Counted from the first letter of the stretch, positions 1-9,656 are shown. The stretch is DNA of 64,000 nt from Roseobacter sp. (GCA_002731875.1 PCCY01000019.1:71666-135665), one strand, 5' to 3'. Notes: generated from the sequence alone by a model not told the origin. Program-made: numbers and translations.

Positions 1-82
1 CACAAAGCCAGACGACCATGGACGGCCCGCGCAAACGCAGGTTTATCTGGGTGCCAAAGCGCGTCCCCGGGGCGGCGTTCAT
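1..82 (-). CDS. HlyD/LapC-type type I secretion adaptor, N-terminal fragment
   Basis: The ATG at 82-80 overlaps the stop codon of the upstream ABC exporter gene by four bases (ATGA), and the frame stays open to the window edge. Only about 27 residues are visible: a short polar, basic N-terminus (MNAAPGTRFGTQINLRLRGP) followed by the start of a hydrophobic stretch. That is the expected beginning of a membrane-fusion protein, which has a cytoplasmic tail and then a single membrane helix. The third component of a type I secretion system is otherwise missing here, so the position predicts the periplasmic adaptor linking the ABC exporter to the outer-membrane channel. The identification rests mostly on gene order and not on homology. 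Confidence 0.7.
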   Translation of the reverse strand, partial: MNAAPGTRFGTQINLRLRGPSMVVWLC

Positions 83-2301
83 GCAACGCTTCCGTGGCGG
101 CTGGCCAAATGCGCAAGCACTTTTTCCTTTGGGCCATCTACCGTCATCCGCCCATCCTGAAGCACCAGTGACCGCTCGGTAAGGGCCAGAATAGGTGCCC
201 GGTGGGTCGCGATGATGGCGGTGCGCCCTTCCATCCATGTACGCAGGCGCGCGACAAGCGACGCTTCCAGTTTCTGGTCCAATGCGGCGGTAGGTTCGTC
301 CAGTAGGCAGATCGACGGATCTTGCAACCACAGCCGTGCCCAGCCGATAGATTGACGCTGTCCGATCGACAGGCCTGCGCCTGCGTCTAGAATCTCAAGA
401 TCAAGACCTTTATGGTGGTTGCGCACGAACAGCCCCAGCCCCGCGAAATCCAAGGCGGCGTGCAGGCGGTCGTCGTCGTGCTCCAGCAAGGTCAGGTTCA
501 GATTGTCGCGCAGCGTTCCCGAAAAGAGGCGGACATCCTGACCCAGATAACCGATCAGACGCCGCAGGTCGCGCGGCTCAATCTGACCCAATTCAGTTCC
601 ATCCAGCAAGATACGTCCCGAACTTGGCGCGTAAAGTCCGCTTAAAAGCTTGAGAAGAGACGATTTTCCTGAACCGTTCGCGCCAAGCACCGCAACATGC
701 TGGCCCGGTTGAATCAGTATCCCCTTGATATCGACGGTCGGAGGGCCGTCGTCTTCGTAGCGAAAGACCACATCGCGTAGCTCGAACTGACCGCTCAATT
801 TTTCACGGCGAAGATAGGTGCGATCCGCTTCACTGTCCTGCGGCGCAGCTACGATCGCTTCCAGCCCATCGAGCGCCCCCTTGACGTTGCCCCATCGCGC
901 CAAGGTACCCGATAACTGAGTGAGCGGCCCCAGGGTTCGCCCGGTGAGGATCCCCACGGCAATGATCGATCCCACGGTGAAAGCGCCGGCAAATACCAAG
1001 TAGGTGCCGACGATCACGGCCGCCACATATGTCGCTTGCTGGATGCCTTGGCTCCAGAAGGTCAGGAAGGAGGCCAATGCGCGCTGTTCCGAGGATTTGA
1101 CCGAGGATAAGGTGTTCAGCTCGGTCCAGAGCCGGATGATACGATCTTCCGCGCGTTGGGTTTTGACCGTGTCGAGCTCGAATATCGCTTCGTGTAGCAG
1201 CCGCGATGATTTGGTCGAAGCACCTTGGGTTTCCTGCGTGAGCTGGATGGCTTTCTTTTGCAGGAAGAATCCCGGTACCAACATCAATATGCCGCCCACG
1301 ATCAACACCCATACGACGTTGCCCGCGATACTGGCGACCAGAAACAGAAACACGAAAATAAACGGGATGTCGGCGATGGTACCGATGGTGGAAGCGGTAA
1401 AGAATTCACGCACAGAACCGAATTCGCGCATAGCCGAATATAATTGGTTCGGTGCCTGACCTCGGGTATCAGAGCGCATCCCCAGCACCCGTTTCATCAA
1501 CAGGTCTTGGACAGACAGCTCAATCTGACGCCCTGCCCCATCCATCAGCCGCGCGCGCGCCATTTTCAGGAACGCCTCCATCAACAGCGCCAACATCGCA
1601 CCGATGGCCAACACCCAAAGGGTCGCTTCCGATTGGTGCGGGATGACGCGGTCATAGACTTGCAGCGAAAACAGCGCGACAGCGACCGCCAGAAGGTTGG
1701 CGACGAACGATCCCAATGCGACTTCGGCAAGCTGGCGGCGAAACCGTGGAAATTCACCCCAGAACCAATGTGCCGGCGCGGCGTCAGTCTTGTGGGTCCG
1801 GGCCACGGCTTGCAACGTGGCCTCGGCGCGGACGATCACCCCGGCAAAAAACGGATCAAAGTCAGTCACCGGCACCATCGCGCGGTTGTCTGTGCAAGTC
1901 GTGTCATACACTATCAATTCGCCACGCGTCTGGCCCATCACCAGCAAGAGCTGGCCAGAGGTCATATAGGCCAGCGCCGGCCAAATCTCTTTGGATATCG
2001 CCCCCACGCGGCTTACCTGCGTCAGCAATCCTGCGGCCTCTAACCCCTTGGCGATGCTGCTTGCCTCTTGCTCGGCCTGTGCCCCGACGACGGAATGCCG
2101 CGAAATTATCTCGAAGATGTCGTTGGTCGAGGCGCTGACACCCAGCACCCCCGAATAAACCGACGCCAGTTTTGCCCGCGCCAACAGCCGATCTTCCAAC
2201 CGGTTGGAATTTTCCGCCTTGGGTTTCGGAGCCTTTGAAGAGGTCACACGCCCTTGATTGCCATTGGTGATGGTCAGCGTGAAAGGAGATCTCTGCGTCA
2301 A
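79..2301 (-). CDS. Type I secretion ABC exporter (LapB-type permease/ATPase)
   Basis: This 740-residue protein has the layout of type I secretion permease/ATPases. An N-terminal C39-peptidase-like region (about 30-170) lacks an evident catalytic Cys-His pair, as in the LapB class. A six-helix exporter domain follows (about 190-480), and then an ATPase domain. The Walker A motif GANGSGKS, the signature LSIGQ and the Walker B/D-loop LLDEPTAALD are all intact. It should energise export of the neighbouring Bap-like adhesin through the inner membrane. The start is a TTG at 2301-2299 that overlaps the stop of the TolC-like gene by four bases; no upstream ATG is available, and the next ATG lies inside the peptidase-like domain. 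Translational coupling is therefore likely. Confidence 0.93.
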   Translation of the reverse strand: MTQRSPFTLTITNGNQGRVTSSKAPKPKAENSNRLEDRLLARAKLASVYSGVLGVSASTNDIFEIISRHSVVGAQAEQEASSIAKGLEAAGLLTQVSRVGAISKEIWPALAYMTSGQLLLVMGQTRGELIVYDTTCTDNRAMVPVTDFDPFFAGVIVRAEATLQAVARTHKTDAAPAHWFWGEFPRFRRQLAEVALGSFVANLLAVAVALFSLQVYDRVIPHQSEATLWVLAIGAMLALLMEAFLKMARARLMDGAGRQIELSVQDLLMKRVLGMRSDTRGQAPNQLYSAMREFGSVREFFTASTIGTIADIPFIFVFLFLVASIAGNVVWVLIVGGILMLVPGFFLQKKAIQLTQETQGASTKSSRLLHEAIFELDTVKTQRAEDRIIRLWTELNTLSSVKSSEQRALASFLTFWSQGIQQATYVAAVIVGTYLVFAGAFTVGSIIAVGILTGRTLGPLTQLSGTLARWGNVKGALDGLEAIVAAPQDSEADRTYLRREKLSGQFELRDVVFRYEDDGPPTVDIKGILIQPGQHVAVLGANGSGKSSLLKLLSGLYAPSSGRILLDGTELGQIEPRDLRRLIGYLGQDVRLFSGTLRDNLNLTLLEHDDDRLHAALDFAGLGLFVRNHHKGLDLEILDAGAGLSIGQRQSIGWARLWLQDPSICLLDEPTAALDQKLEASLVARLRTWMEGRTAIIATHRAPILALTERSLVLQDGRMTVDGPKEKVLAHLASRHGSVA

Positions 2302-3620
2302 ATCGCGCTCCCGTCGGCAAGAACGCCCTGAATGCGCGCCATCTCTACGCGCAGTTTTACCACGTCGTATTTCAACGCGACCTGAGCTTGCTGTTGCCGC
2401 GTATAGGTCTCGTAGACCCCGACCACATCCATAACCTGGCGCTGGCCTGCATCGTACTGGGCCTGAAATATATCCAGATTGCGCTTGGCCTGGGCTGCCA
2501 GCGTGGTTGCTTCGGCGGCTTGCCGGGCCTTGGCGCTGATTTGCTTTTCAAGGCGCCGCAGATCGCGGTTCGCATCCTCGGTGGACTGGTGCAATTTTCG
2601 CGTGGCGGTTTCTTCGGCCATCTTTACCGCTTCAAGCGAGGCACCGGTACCAAACCCCAGCAAGCTGTCGGATTTGACATGCAATCCCAGGTTGCTTCCC
2701 TTGCCGATGGTGCCGCCCGCGGATAATCCGGGCAACAAGCTCGCGCGATTGACCTTGGCCGAAGCGATCGCCCTGATCTTTTCCGCCTGCGCCCGGACAA
2801 CAATCAGCGGTTCCGCAGCAAATGCGTTCACATGAAATTCGGGTATGCCGCGCAAATCTCCAAGCGGCGCAATCGACATGGCGTTAAGTTCCGAAATGGA
2901 CGTCGCCTCGCGTTCGATTGATGCCTCGTAGCGGGCCCTTATCTCGGCAAGTTTCTGGCGGAGCACCGTCAGATCGGACATGTCCGAAACACCGCCCTTC
3001 ACCCTCTCTTGCATGACCCACTCAAAATGGGTCATGTCCTTCAGCGTCACCACATCCAGCGCCGCGTTCTCACGCGCCTGCGCCGCAGTGGTATAAAGCT
3101 TGAGTGCGGTGGCAACACGGTCATTGGTATCTTGCGCCAGCGACACGGCCGCAACCTCGACGTCGGCCACCGCAAACGCACGTTCACCGGCACGACGCCC
3201 GTTATCAAACAACACTTGATCAACAACTAGGTTTGCGGCAAGCGACCCAAGCGATGTCAGGCTGATCTGCGGACCGATTTTAGGCAGCCAGTTCTTGCTG
3301 GCGGCCTCTGACCGAAGCGTGGCTGCGCGAACCTCGGATTCTGCCGTGCGGCTGTTTGCCGCCAGAACCGACGACGCGACGGTGGCCGCGACGGAATTTG
3401 CAGGCAGAACGGATGTGCGCATCGCCAACCCTTGGATAATCGGGCTGTCGGCGGTGATCGTTTCCGCATAGGTCGGCCTGATGGCCTGAGACGCGCCAGG
3501 TAATCTGAAGCGTGTGACGAGGTCGGCAGATGCATACCTTTCCCCGATGTCCGACATGCAGCCGGACAGGGCCAGCGCCAAAACGCACATGCCCCCTGCC
3601 CCTTTTACGCTCTGCCCCAT
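2298..3620 (-). CDS. TolC-family outer-membrane secretion channel, lipoprotein type
   Basis: The 440-residue product has alternating alpha-helical segments rich in Ala, Gln, Glu and Lys and two related halves, typical of the TolC/OEP family. It would form the outer-membrane duct of the adjacent type I system. The N-terminus is a lipoprotein signal with lipobox LSGC (Cys about residue 21), so the mature protein is probably acylated. That is common in RND-type OprM channels but less usual for LapE/TolC partners of type I systems. The start ATG at 3620 follows an AGGA-type site that is rather close; an in-frame ATG at 3590 is an alternative but would lose the basic n-region. The gene sits between adhesin and exporter in one minus-strand operon. 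Confidence 0.88.
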   Translation of the reverse strand: MGQSVKGAGGMCVLALALSGCMSDIGERYASADLVTRFRLPGASQAIRPTYAETITADSPIIQGLAMRTSVLPANSVAATVASSVLAANSRTAESEVRAATLRSEAASKNWLPKIGPQISLTSLGSLAANLVVDQVLFDNGRRAGERAFAVADVEVAAVSLAQDTNDRVATALKLYTTAAQARENAALDVVTLKDMTHFEWVMQERVKGGVSDMSDLTVLRQKLAEIRARYEASIEREATSISELNAMSIAPLGDLRGIPEFHVNAFAAEPLIVVRAQAEKIRAIASAKVNRASLLPGLSAGGTIGKGSNLGLHVKSDSLLGFGTGASLEAVKMAEETATRKLHQSTEDANRDLRRLEKQISAKARQAAEATTLAAQAKRNLDIFQAQYDAGQRQVMDVVGVYETYTRQQQAQVALKYDVVKLRVEMARIQGVLADGSAI

Positions 3621-3706
3621 ATCCTGCCCTTAACGTGCCGGTATTATTATTTTGATGGTCCGGGGAAACCGGCCCCCGTCCCGTCTTTAGCTACAGCCTG
3701 TTGACT

Positions 3707-6700
3707 TCAGATAAGTACATTGATGTCACTGTCGATCATCAATGTCCCCTCGGAACCCAGTGTATAGATGTCGTAGGTTTGGCCATTTTTGACTTCAACG
3801 CCGTCGCGTACTGCGCCGGTGATTGTCACCGTGTCATCGCTGAAACCATTCACGACCAGCGAATTTGTATTCTTCGACAGATTTATCAACGCCGCCTCGG
3901 TGATCGTCAGTTGCGCTTCCTCGGCGAATTGCAAATCAACAGTTTCGACATTGTATTGCGCCAGGTTGGGATTGCTGAGGTTGAGCCGGGTATTGGCGCT
4001 TTCGTCATCCAGTGCGAGATAGGTACCGGAAGAGTTTCCCGCCGTGTCGGTCGCTGTCACCACCAGGTCTGACCCATCCGGTACGTTGGTCTTGAACTGA
4101 AAGTTACGCTCTCCGATGGCGTCGATGTCAAAACTGGTCGATTCAACTTCGGATATGGACCTATCTGCGTTGACCTGATGAACATCCAGCGTGTCCGGGC
4201 TGATTTCGGTTGAGATGCCGCGTATGCCATCCCCATCGCGCGTATAGGAAGCGATGACGGGACCCTCTGGCGCATAGGTGTCAATCGCCAGCGTGTCAGA
4301 GATGGAGGCGGTGTTGCCCACGTGGTCGGTTGCTGTGACCAATATATCGGCGTCATAGGTACCGGGACGAATGCTCGCCGGGGGGATCATAACTGTCCAG
4401 TTGCCAGAAGCGTCGACCGATGCGGTGTAGTTCGTGCCGTCGAAGGTGACCACGACGGTCGAGCCCGCTTCGACCCGACCATTGAGGTCGATCCCGGCCT
4501 CGGCCTCGCGGGCACTGACGATCCCGTCGTTTCCACCGGCCTGCGCCATGTTCAACGGATCAACCACCGTGTCGATCAGCACCGCATGGCTTGCGCTGGC
4601 GGAGTTCCCTGCCTTATCGGTCGCCTTCACGGAAACGATGGTGTCGGTCGTGCCTTGTGGGATTTGCCCTGGGGCGAAGGTCACCGTCCAGTTACCGTTC
4701 GCATCCACCACACCGCTCATCGACGCGTTGCCAAGGCTTACCAGCACTGTGGACCCGATCTCACTGGTACCCGATACGGTCACGCCTCCGTCGGCAAGGC
4801 GCTCTGCACCGCTGACAATATCGTCGCCTTCAACCTTGTTCAGCGAAAGGTTGTCGACCCGCGTGTCGACCTGCACGCTGTCTGTCGCGCTGCGCGTGTT
4901 GCCTGCGTTGTCGGTTGTCGTGGCGATGATGTCAGCGGTATAAACGCCCTGAGCGACCTCTCCTGCTGCATAGTACGATGACCACTGACCGTTTGCGTCC
5001 GCCACGACAGTATGGGTAATTCCCGCAAGGGTAACCTGCACGACAGCGCCCGGGTCAGCGGTACCGGAAACAGCCACGCCGTCGCTTGCTTCGGCCGCAT
5101 TGACGACGTCGTCACCTTCGATCGGGGCCGGGTTAATGGTCAGCAGCCCAGCTTCGGTGTCGACAGACACCGATTGAGATACGCTATCGGTGTTACCGGC
5201 CGCGTCGGTTGCTGTGGCGGTCATGGTCGTGGTATATGTACCCGCCGGAATATCCGACGGTGCGAAAGTCACGCTCCAGCTGCCGTCGGGGGCCACAGTA
5301 GCCGCATGGGACACCTGACCGAGCTGGACCACCACCGAAGAACCGGGTTCGACCGTGCCGGTCATGACGACACCCTGCGCTGCCTCGGCACCGTTCACAA
5401 TGCCGTCGCTTCCTCCGGTCTGGCCTGTAAAGGCAAGATCGCGAACCAAAGTATCGATTTGTATCTGGCCGGTCACAGTCGAGCTGTTTCCGACGCTATC
5501 GGTGGCAACCGCCGTAACTGTCGCGACCGTTTCACCGGTGGGCACTTCGGACGTAGCGAATTGCGCGCTCCAGTTTCCGTTCGCATCGACAGTTGCGGCT
5601 TTGGTCGCCGAACCAAAAGTAACATCGACGGTCGACCCCGGCTGCGCCGTGCCTGTCAGGGTAACGCCGTCAGCCCGCTCAGCCGCGTTCACCACGCCGT
5701 CCACTTCGACGCTGTCCGCAGCGAGGGTAACTTCGGAAACCGTATCCACGACCAACTGTTCGGTGATTGTAGTCGCGTTGCCGAATTTATCGGTAGCGAC
5801 CACGGTAATGTCGCTGACATATTCCCCTTCGGGCAATGTGCCGGGTTGCCACGTCGCGGACCACGTGCCGTTTTCCCCAACCGTGGCTGTGCGCGTGATG
5901 CCCCCCGCGGTCAGCTGAACAGTCGCGCCGGGTTCGCTTTCGCCGGAAAGGGTCACACCGTTGCTGAACGCGGCCCCGTTAAACATGTCGCCCGCCGACT
6001 GCGAGCCTGACGTGACCTTTACCGTCGGTGCCAGTGTATCGACAACCAACGTCTCCACGCTGGTGGATGTGTTGCCATATTGATCGGTCGATTGGATCGA
6101 TACTTCGGTCTCGTATTCACCGCTTTCGAGATCGCCGGGTTGGAAGGTCACCGACCATGTTCCGTCTTCGGCGACAGTTGTGGTGGCCACCTTGTCAGCA
6201 ACCGTGACCGCTACATCCGTGCCGGCTTCGCCAGTGCCCTTCAGGGTGACACCTTTGGTAAATCCGTCCGCATTGAAGTAGTCCGAAACGCTTTTGGTCC
6301 CTTCGGTCACCGCCACTACCGGTGCCGTGGTGTCGATTACAAAGCTAGGGCCGTCCAGCGTCGCTGTTTCACCGTCCGTCGTTACGGTGACAACCGCCTC
6401 GTGGTTGCCGTCCGCAGGAAAATCCTCACCGTCAAAGACGGCTTCGAAAGTACCGTCATCACCAACGGTGGTCGTGATCTGCTTGTCGCCTATCGTGACG
6501 ACGACCTCTGCGCCCGGTTCGCCCCCACCGGTGACCGTCACACTTTTCGTGGCCCCATCGCCCCCGACTGTGGCGGAAGAGTCAGGTTCGTTCACGAATG
6601 GAGCCGCCTTTGACCCGCCGCCGCCGGCACCATTCCCGCCCGCGCCCAGCACGGCAGCACCACCGACCGCGGCTGCGGCCGCGACTGTCGCAGCCCCACC

Positions 6701-7174
6701 GCCACCGACCATACCGCCAAGCAAGGGTGCCGCCAACATCGACACCTCGTCATCCCCGCCGGTGATTGCGCCACCTGGGGGCATGATTGCGTCGCTGCGA
6801 CCGAGATAGATCAAATCGTCCGAAGGGCTCCACTTGCCCCATTGCTCGGTAGGGCCGTATTGGGCAAAAAGATTGCCACCGTCCGCTTCGACAAAAGCGA
6901 CCTCGTTCAGATATCCATCCGAAGAAATGAACAGACGATTGGGCGTCCCGGATTGATTGAAGTAATTTTCAATCGTGACGACACGACCATCAGCAAGCGT
7001 CAGCAAAAGGTCGCTGCCTGCACGTTGTTGAGAAAGAAAGTCAGTCTGGCGAAGGTTCAGCGAAATTTCCTGACCCGACTGGGCCTGTATAATCTGCGCC
7101 TCAACACCATCCAGAACCGTGCCACGCTGCAATGCGCCCGCTTGATCGCGAACGACGAAATCTATCGTCTCCAT
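3707..7174 (-). CDS. Large Bap-like adhesin with BapA prefix domain and Ig-like repeats
   Basis: The product is about 1155 residues, counted from the ATG at 7174 that follows GGGAG; the open frame extends upstream to 7219, but those residues are not conserved-looking. Residues 1-130 resemble the BapA/LapF prefix domain (METIDFVVRDQAG... then a WGKWSPSDDLIYLG segment). A Gly/Ala-rich linker follows (about 150-185), and then eight tandem Ig-like domains of roughly 95-100 residues, each ending near a V/I-DT motif (about 190-960). The C-terminal 190 residues end in a hydrophobic type I secretion-like tail (DSDINVLI). No Sec signal and no GGxGxDxUx RTX nonapeptides are visible. It is probably a surface or biofilm adhesin exported by the downstream TolC-like channel and ABC exporter. 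No LapG/LapD-type release module lies in the window. Confidence 0.9.
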   Translation of the reverse strand: METIDFVVRDQAGALQRGTVLDGVEAQIIQAQSGQEISLNLRQTDFLSQQRAGSDLLLTLADGRVVTIENYFNQSGTPNRLFISSDGYLNEVAFVEADGGNLFAQYGPTEQWGKWSPSDDLIYLGRSDAIMPPGGAITGGDDEVSMLAAPLLGGMVGGGGAATVAAAAAVGGAAVLGAGGNGAGGGGSKAAPFVNEPDSSATVGGDGATKSVTVTGGGEPGAEVVVTIGDKQITTTVGDDGTFEAVFDGEDFPADGNHEAVVTVTTDGETATLDGPSFVIDTTAPVVAVTEGTKSVSDYFNADGFTKGVTLKGTGEAGTDVAVTVADKVATTTVAEDGTWSVTFQPGDLESGEYETEVSIQSTDQYGNTSTSVETLVVDTLAPTVKVTSGSQSAGDMFNGAAFSNGVTLSGESEPGATVQLTAGGITRTATVGENGTWSATWQPGTLPEGEYVSDITVVATDKFGNATTITEQLVVDTVSEVTLAADSVEVDGVVNAAERADGVTLTGTAQPGSTVDVTFGSATKAATVDANGNWSAQFATSEVPTGETVATVTAVATDSVGNSSTVTGQIQIDTLVRDLAFTGQTGGSDGIVNGAEAAQGVVMTGTVEPGSSVVVQLGQVSHAATVAPDGSWSVTFAPSDIPAGTYTTTMTATATDAAGNTDSVSQSVSVDTEAGLLTINPAPIEGDDVVNAAEASDGVAVSGTADPGAVVQVTLAGITHTVVADANGQWSSYYAAGEVAQGVYTADIIATTTDNAGNTRSATDSVQVDTRVDNLSLNKVEGDDIVSGAERLADGGVTVSGTSEIGSTVLVSLGNASMSGVVDANGNWTVTFAPGQIPQGTTDTIVSVKATDKAGNSASASHAVLIDTVVDPLNMAQAGGNDGIVSAREAEAGIDLNGRVEAGSTVVVTFDGTNYTASVDASGNWTVMIPPASIRPGTYDADILVTATDHVGNTASISDTLAIDTYAPEGPVIASYTRDGDGIRGISTEISPDTLDVHQVNADRSISEVESTSFDIDAIGERNFQFKTNVPDGSDLVVTATDTAGNSSGTYLALDDESANTRLNLSNPNLAQYNVETVDLQFAEEAQLTITEAALINLSKNTNSLVVNGFSDDTVTITGAVRDGVEVKNGQTYDIYTLGSEGTLMIDSDINVLI
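4260..6600 (-). repeat. Eight tandem Ig-like domain repeats inside the adhesin gene
   Basis: About 290-300 bp units repeat eight times in frame within the adhesin. Each encodes a sandwich domain with the landmarks G-V-x-G-x-x-x-x-G-x-x-V, D-G-x-W-x-x-x-F and a closing V-D-T. Units 2 and 3 share an FNG/FNADGF-type linker. Units 4 to 8 share a D-(D/G)-I/V-V-x-A-x-E-A linker, suggesting two rounds of expansion. The DNA is clearly diverged between units, so recent copy-number change is not evident. Confidence 0.85.
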
Positions 7175-7542
7175 AATACTCCCGCTCTGCCTCGGCGCCT
7201 GCCTTTCGCGCGGCACCAAACTATTGAATGACCACCGGCCCTTATGTGAACCGTGCAGCCGCCTGATGATGTTCGCTATTTTAAACGAAACTTATTATTG
7301 CAAATTGCATACCCTTTTTGCCCTGAAAAAGCCAAGATTTAATTGAAAACGGCACATTGCTGCCACAATTGCCTGTGCACATCGGCCACACTTTCAACGT
7401 GTGGTTGAAGTTGACCAACCAAATAATCGTCAATGCCAATATCGAACAAATTCAAATTGTTAACGATTGTTCCTCATTCGATCGGGAGGCGCAAATCAGG
7501 TGTCCAGTTGACAACCCGGCCGGGGCTGGCAAGGCTACATGT
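7175..7542. promoter_or_regulatory. Divergent intergenic region between adhesin and CocE-type hydrolase
   Basis: This stretch separates the minus-strand adhesin operon from the plus-strand hydrolase and must hold both promoters. It is noticeably AT-richer than its flanks, with A/T runs around 7275-7345. An open frame continues upstream of the hydrolase ATG to 7357, but the 62 extra residues look like non-coding read-through. I saw no convincing inverted repeat, operator or RNA element. Confidence 0.5.
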
Positions 7543-9537
7543 ATGGAAAACACCTCGAACCTTCCACTACCGTTGGTCGAAGACCCTGACGTGGGCATCA
7601 CACTGTCCGACGGGTGCCGCCTCTCGGCAAGAATTTGGCGTCCACAAAATGCCGATGCAGAACCGGTACCCGCGATTTTGGAATATCTTCCCTATCGCAA
7701 ACGCGACGGGACCACGGCGCGCGACGCGCTTACACACCCGTGGTTCGCGGAACGCGGCTATGCCTGCGTCCGCGTCGACATGCGCGGCAACGGTGACAGC
7801 CACGGCATCATGGAGGATGAATATACCCTCCGCGAACAGGCCGATTGCATCGAAGTGATAAACTGGCTCGCGTCACAGCCCTGGTGCAGCGGCAGTGTCG
7901 GGATGATGGGGATCAGTTGGGGCGGCTTCAACGGGTTGCAAGTGGCCGCGCACGATCCCGAACCTCTAAAGGCGGTAATCACCCTGTGTTCCACCGTTGA
8001 TCGGTTTGCCGATGACATCCACTATAAAGGCGGGTGCCTGCTGAACGAAAACCTTGGCTGGGGCGCGACCATGTGGGCATATTCCAGCCGCGCTCCGGAT
8101 CCTGCCCTGCGCCCCGACTGGCGCGAGATGTGGCTCGAACGGCTGAAGGCGGAGCCCTTTCTCCCTTCACTGTGGCTGCGCCATCAGACCCGCGATACCT
8201 ATTGGAAGCAGGGGTCGGTGATCGAGGATTATTCGGCAATCAAAGCCAAGGTTCTGGCGATCGGCGGCTGGGGTGATGCATATAAAAACGCCGTGCCTCA
8301 ACTGGTCGAAGCCTTGCCCGGTGCCAAGGGTATTGTTGGGCCTTGGGTACATAAATATCCACATTTCGCGATCCCCGAGCCCCGTATCGGGTTCTTGCAA
8401 GAAGCGCTGCGCTGGTGGGACCAATGGCTCAAAGGGATCGACACCGGCGTGGAAGCAGACCCCGACTATCGGGTTTACTTGATGGACGGCATGCGCCCGG
8501 CCGCTTGGGTGTCGCAGCGCCCGGGCCGTTGGATTGCAGAAACGGACGGTGCTACGTCGCATCTGGCCGAGAAAGTGCTGCACCTGACAGATAACGGGTT
8601 AACTGATGACACCGGAACGTTAAGCAGCGTCATTCAGACGCCGGCTCACTGCGGCGCAGACGCCGGCGAATACTGTGCGATATGGCTGGGGCCGGAAATG
8701 CCCGGCGACCAGCGCCATGATGACGCGTTATCGGCGACGTTTGACACCGCGCCCCTAGCGGCTGATTTCGATATCGTGGGTGCACCGCGTATCTCTCTTG
8801 ATCTTACCAGCGACAGACCGCAGGGCCAAATCGCAGTGCGCCTGAACCATGTGCACCCGGACGGAGCCAGCACTCGGATCACCTATGGCGTGCTTAATCT
8901 GTGTCACCGCGATAGCCCGGAAACCCCGGCTACGGTCCCCTGCGGCGATGTATTTACAGTAAGTTTCGACCTTGACCACATCGCCTATCGCGTGCCCGCC
9001 GGTCACCGGCTGCGGGTGTCTGTATCCAACGCATATTGGCCACTGATCTGGCCATCGCCCGAAATATCGAGCCTGAGGCTGGCGTCGGGCCAGTTGGTGT
9101 TGCCGCACCGTCCGACCACGGGGGGCGACGAATATGTCTTCCCCCCGCCGGTCACAGCCCCCGCCTGGGCTACGGAAACCCTGCGCGCCGAAAATCATGT
9201 GCGGCGTCAGGAAACCGATATGGTCACCGGCGAGGTTTCATTGATCATCGAGGATGATTTCGGCAAGGTTCGCGATTGCGACCATGGGCTGATAGCAGGG
9301 TCAATTGCCCGGGAACGTTGGTCGATCAAACCAGACGATCCGCTATCGGCGAAGGGCGTGTGTCACTGGACCGAAGAGCTGGAGCGGGACGACATTCGGC
9401 TGCGCACCGAAACCCATTCGAAAATGTGGTCAGACGCGACGTTATTTCATCTTACCGCGCGCGTGGAAGCGTATGAGAACGATATCTTGATCTATGAACG
9501 CGACGTAGCGGATAGCATTGAGCGGCACTTTATGTAA
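7543..9537 (+). CDS. CocE/NonD family serine hydrolase
   Basis: The 664-residue protein belongs to the CocE/NonD (X-Pro dipeptidyl-peptidase S15-like) hydrolases, which cleave esters, amides or acyl-peptide bonds. The nucleophile elbow GISWGG lies at about residue 125. The acid is probably the Asp of GGWGDAYKNA and the base the His of GPWVHKYPH. A jelly-roll C-terminal domain typical of CocE follows from about residue 400. No signal peptide is seen, so it is probably cytoplasmic. The ATG at 7543 has an AAGG eight bases upstream and begins the conserved region. The gene precedes the ABC importer on the same strand with a 119-base gap, suggesting it acts on an imported peptide-like or ester substrate. 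Substrate unknown. Confidence 0.9.
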   Translation: MENTSNLPLPLVEDPDVGITLSDGCRLSARIWRPQNADAEPVPAILEYLPYRKRDGTTARDALTHPWFAERGYACVRVDMRGNGDSHGIMEDEYTLREQADCIEVINWLASQPWCSGSVGMMGISWGGFNGLQVAAHDPEPLKAVITLCSTVDRFADDIHYKGGCLLNENLGWGATMWAYSSRAPDPALRPDWREMWLERLKAEPFLPSLWLRHQTRDTYWKQGSVIEDYSAIKAKVLAIGGWGDAYKNAVPQLVEALPGAKGIVGPWVHKYPHFAIPEPRIGFLQEALRWWDQWLKGIDTGVEADPDYRVYLMDGMRPAAWVSQRPGRWIAETDGATSHLAEKVLHLTDNGLTDDTGTLSSVIQTPAHCGADAGEYCAIWLGPEMPGDQRHDDALSATFDTAPLAADFDIVGAPRISLDLTSDRPQGQIAVRLNHVHPDGASTRITYGVLNLCHRDSPETPATVPCGDVFTVSFDLDHIAYRVPAGHRLRVSVSNAYWPLIWPSPEISSLRLASGQLVLPHRPTTGGDEYVFPPPVTAPAWATETLRAENHVRRQETDMVTGEVSLIIEDDFGKVRDCDHGLIAGSIARERWSIKPDDPLSAKGVCHWTEELERDDIRLRTETHSKMWSDATLFHLTARVEAYENDILIYERDVADSIERHFM

Positions 9538-9656
9538 CAAAACCGTCACATACACCACGCTATTAACTCTTGCGACACTCGGGGAAATGCTTAACGTTGT
9601 GTCATCAATCAATAAAAAAACCCGTGTAAAAATCACCAAATCAGGGAGAACAATAC

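Noticed and set aside
3621-3706. A GC-rich stretch between adhesin and TolC gene as a terminator or attenuator
   Set aside because: Pairing of the CCGG-containing segments is short and imperfect with no T-run, so it is not listed as a feature.
5012-6010. A 332-codon open frame opposite the adhesin repeats
   Set aside because: The repeats keep the opposite frame open by chance; the translated sequence is a mirror of the Ig-like repeats with no independent features.
4260-6600. Regular repeats that could suggest a CRISPR or satellite array
   Set aside because: The period is about 300 bp, the units are diverged, and they stay in frame as Ig-like domains of a coding sequence.
7357-7542. A 62-codon upstream extension of the CocE hydrolase
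   Set aside because: The residues are AT-driven and unlike the family; a ribosome site and the conserved N-terminus support the ATG at 7543.
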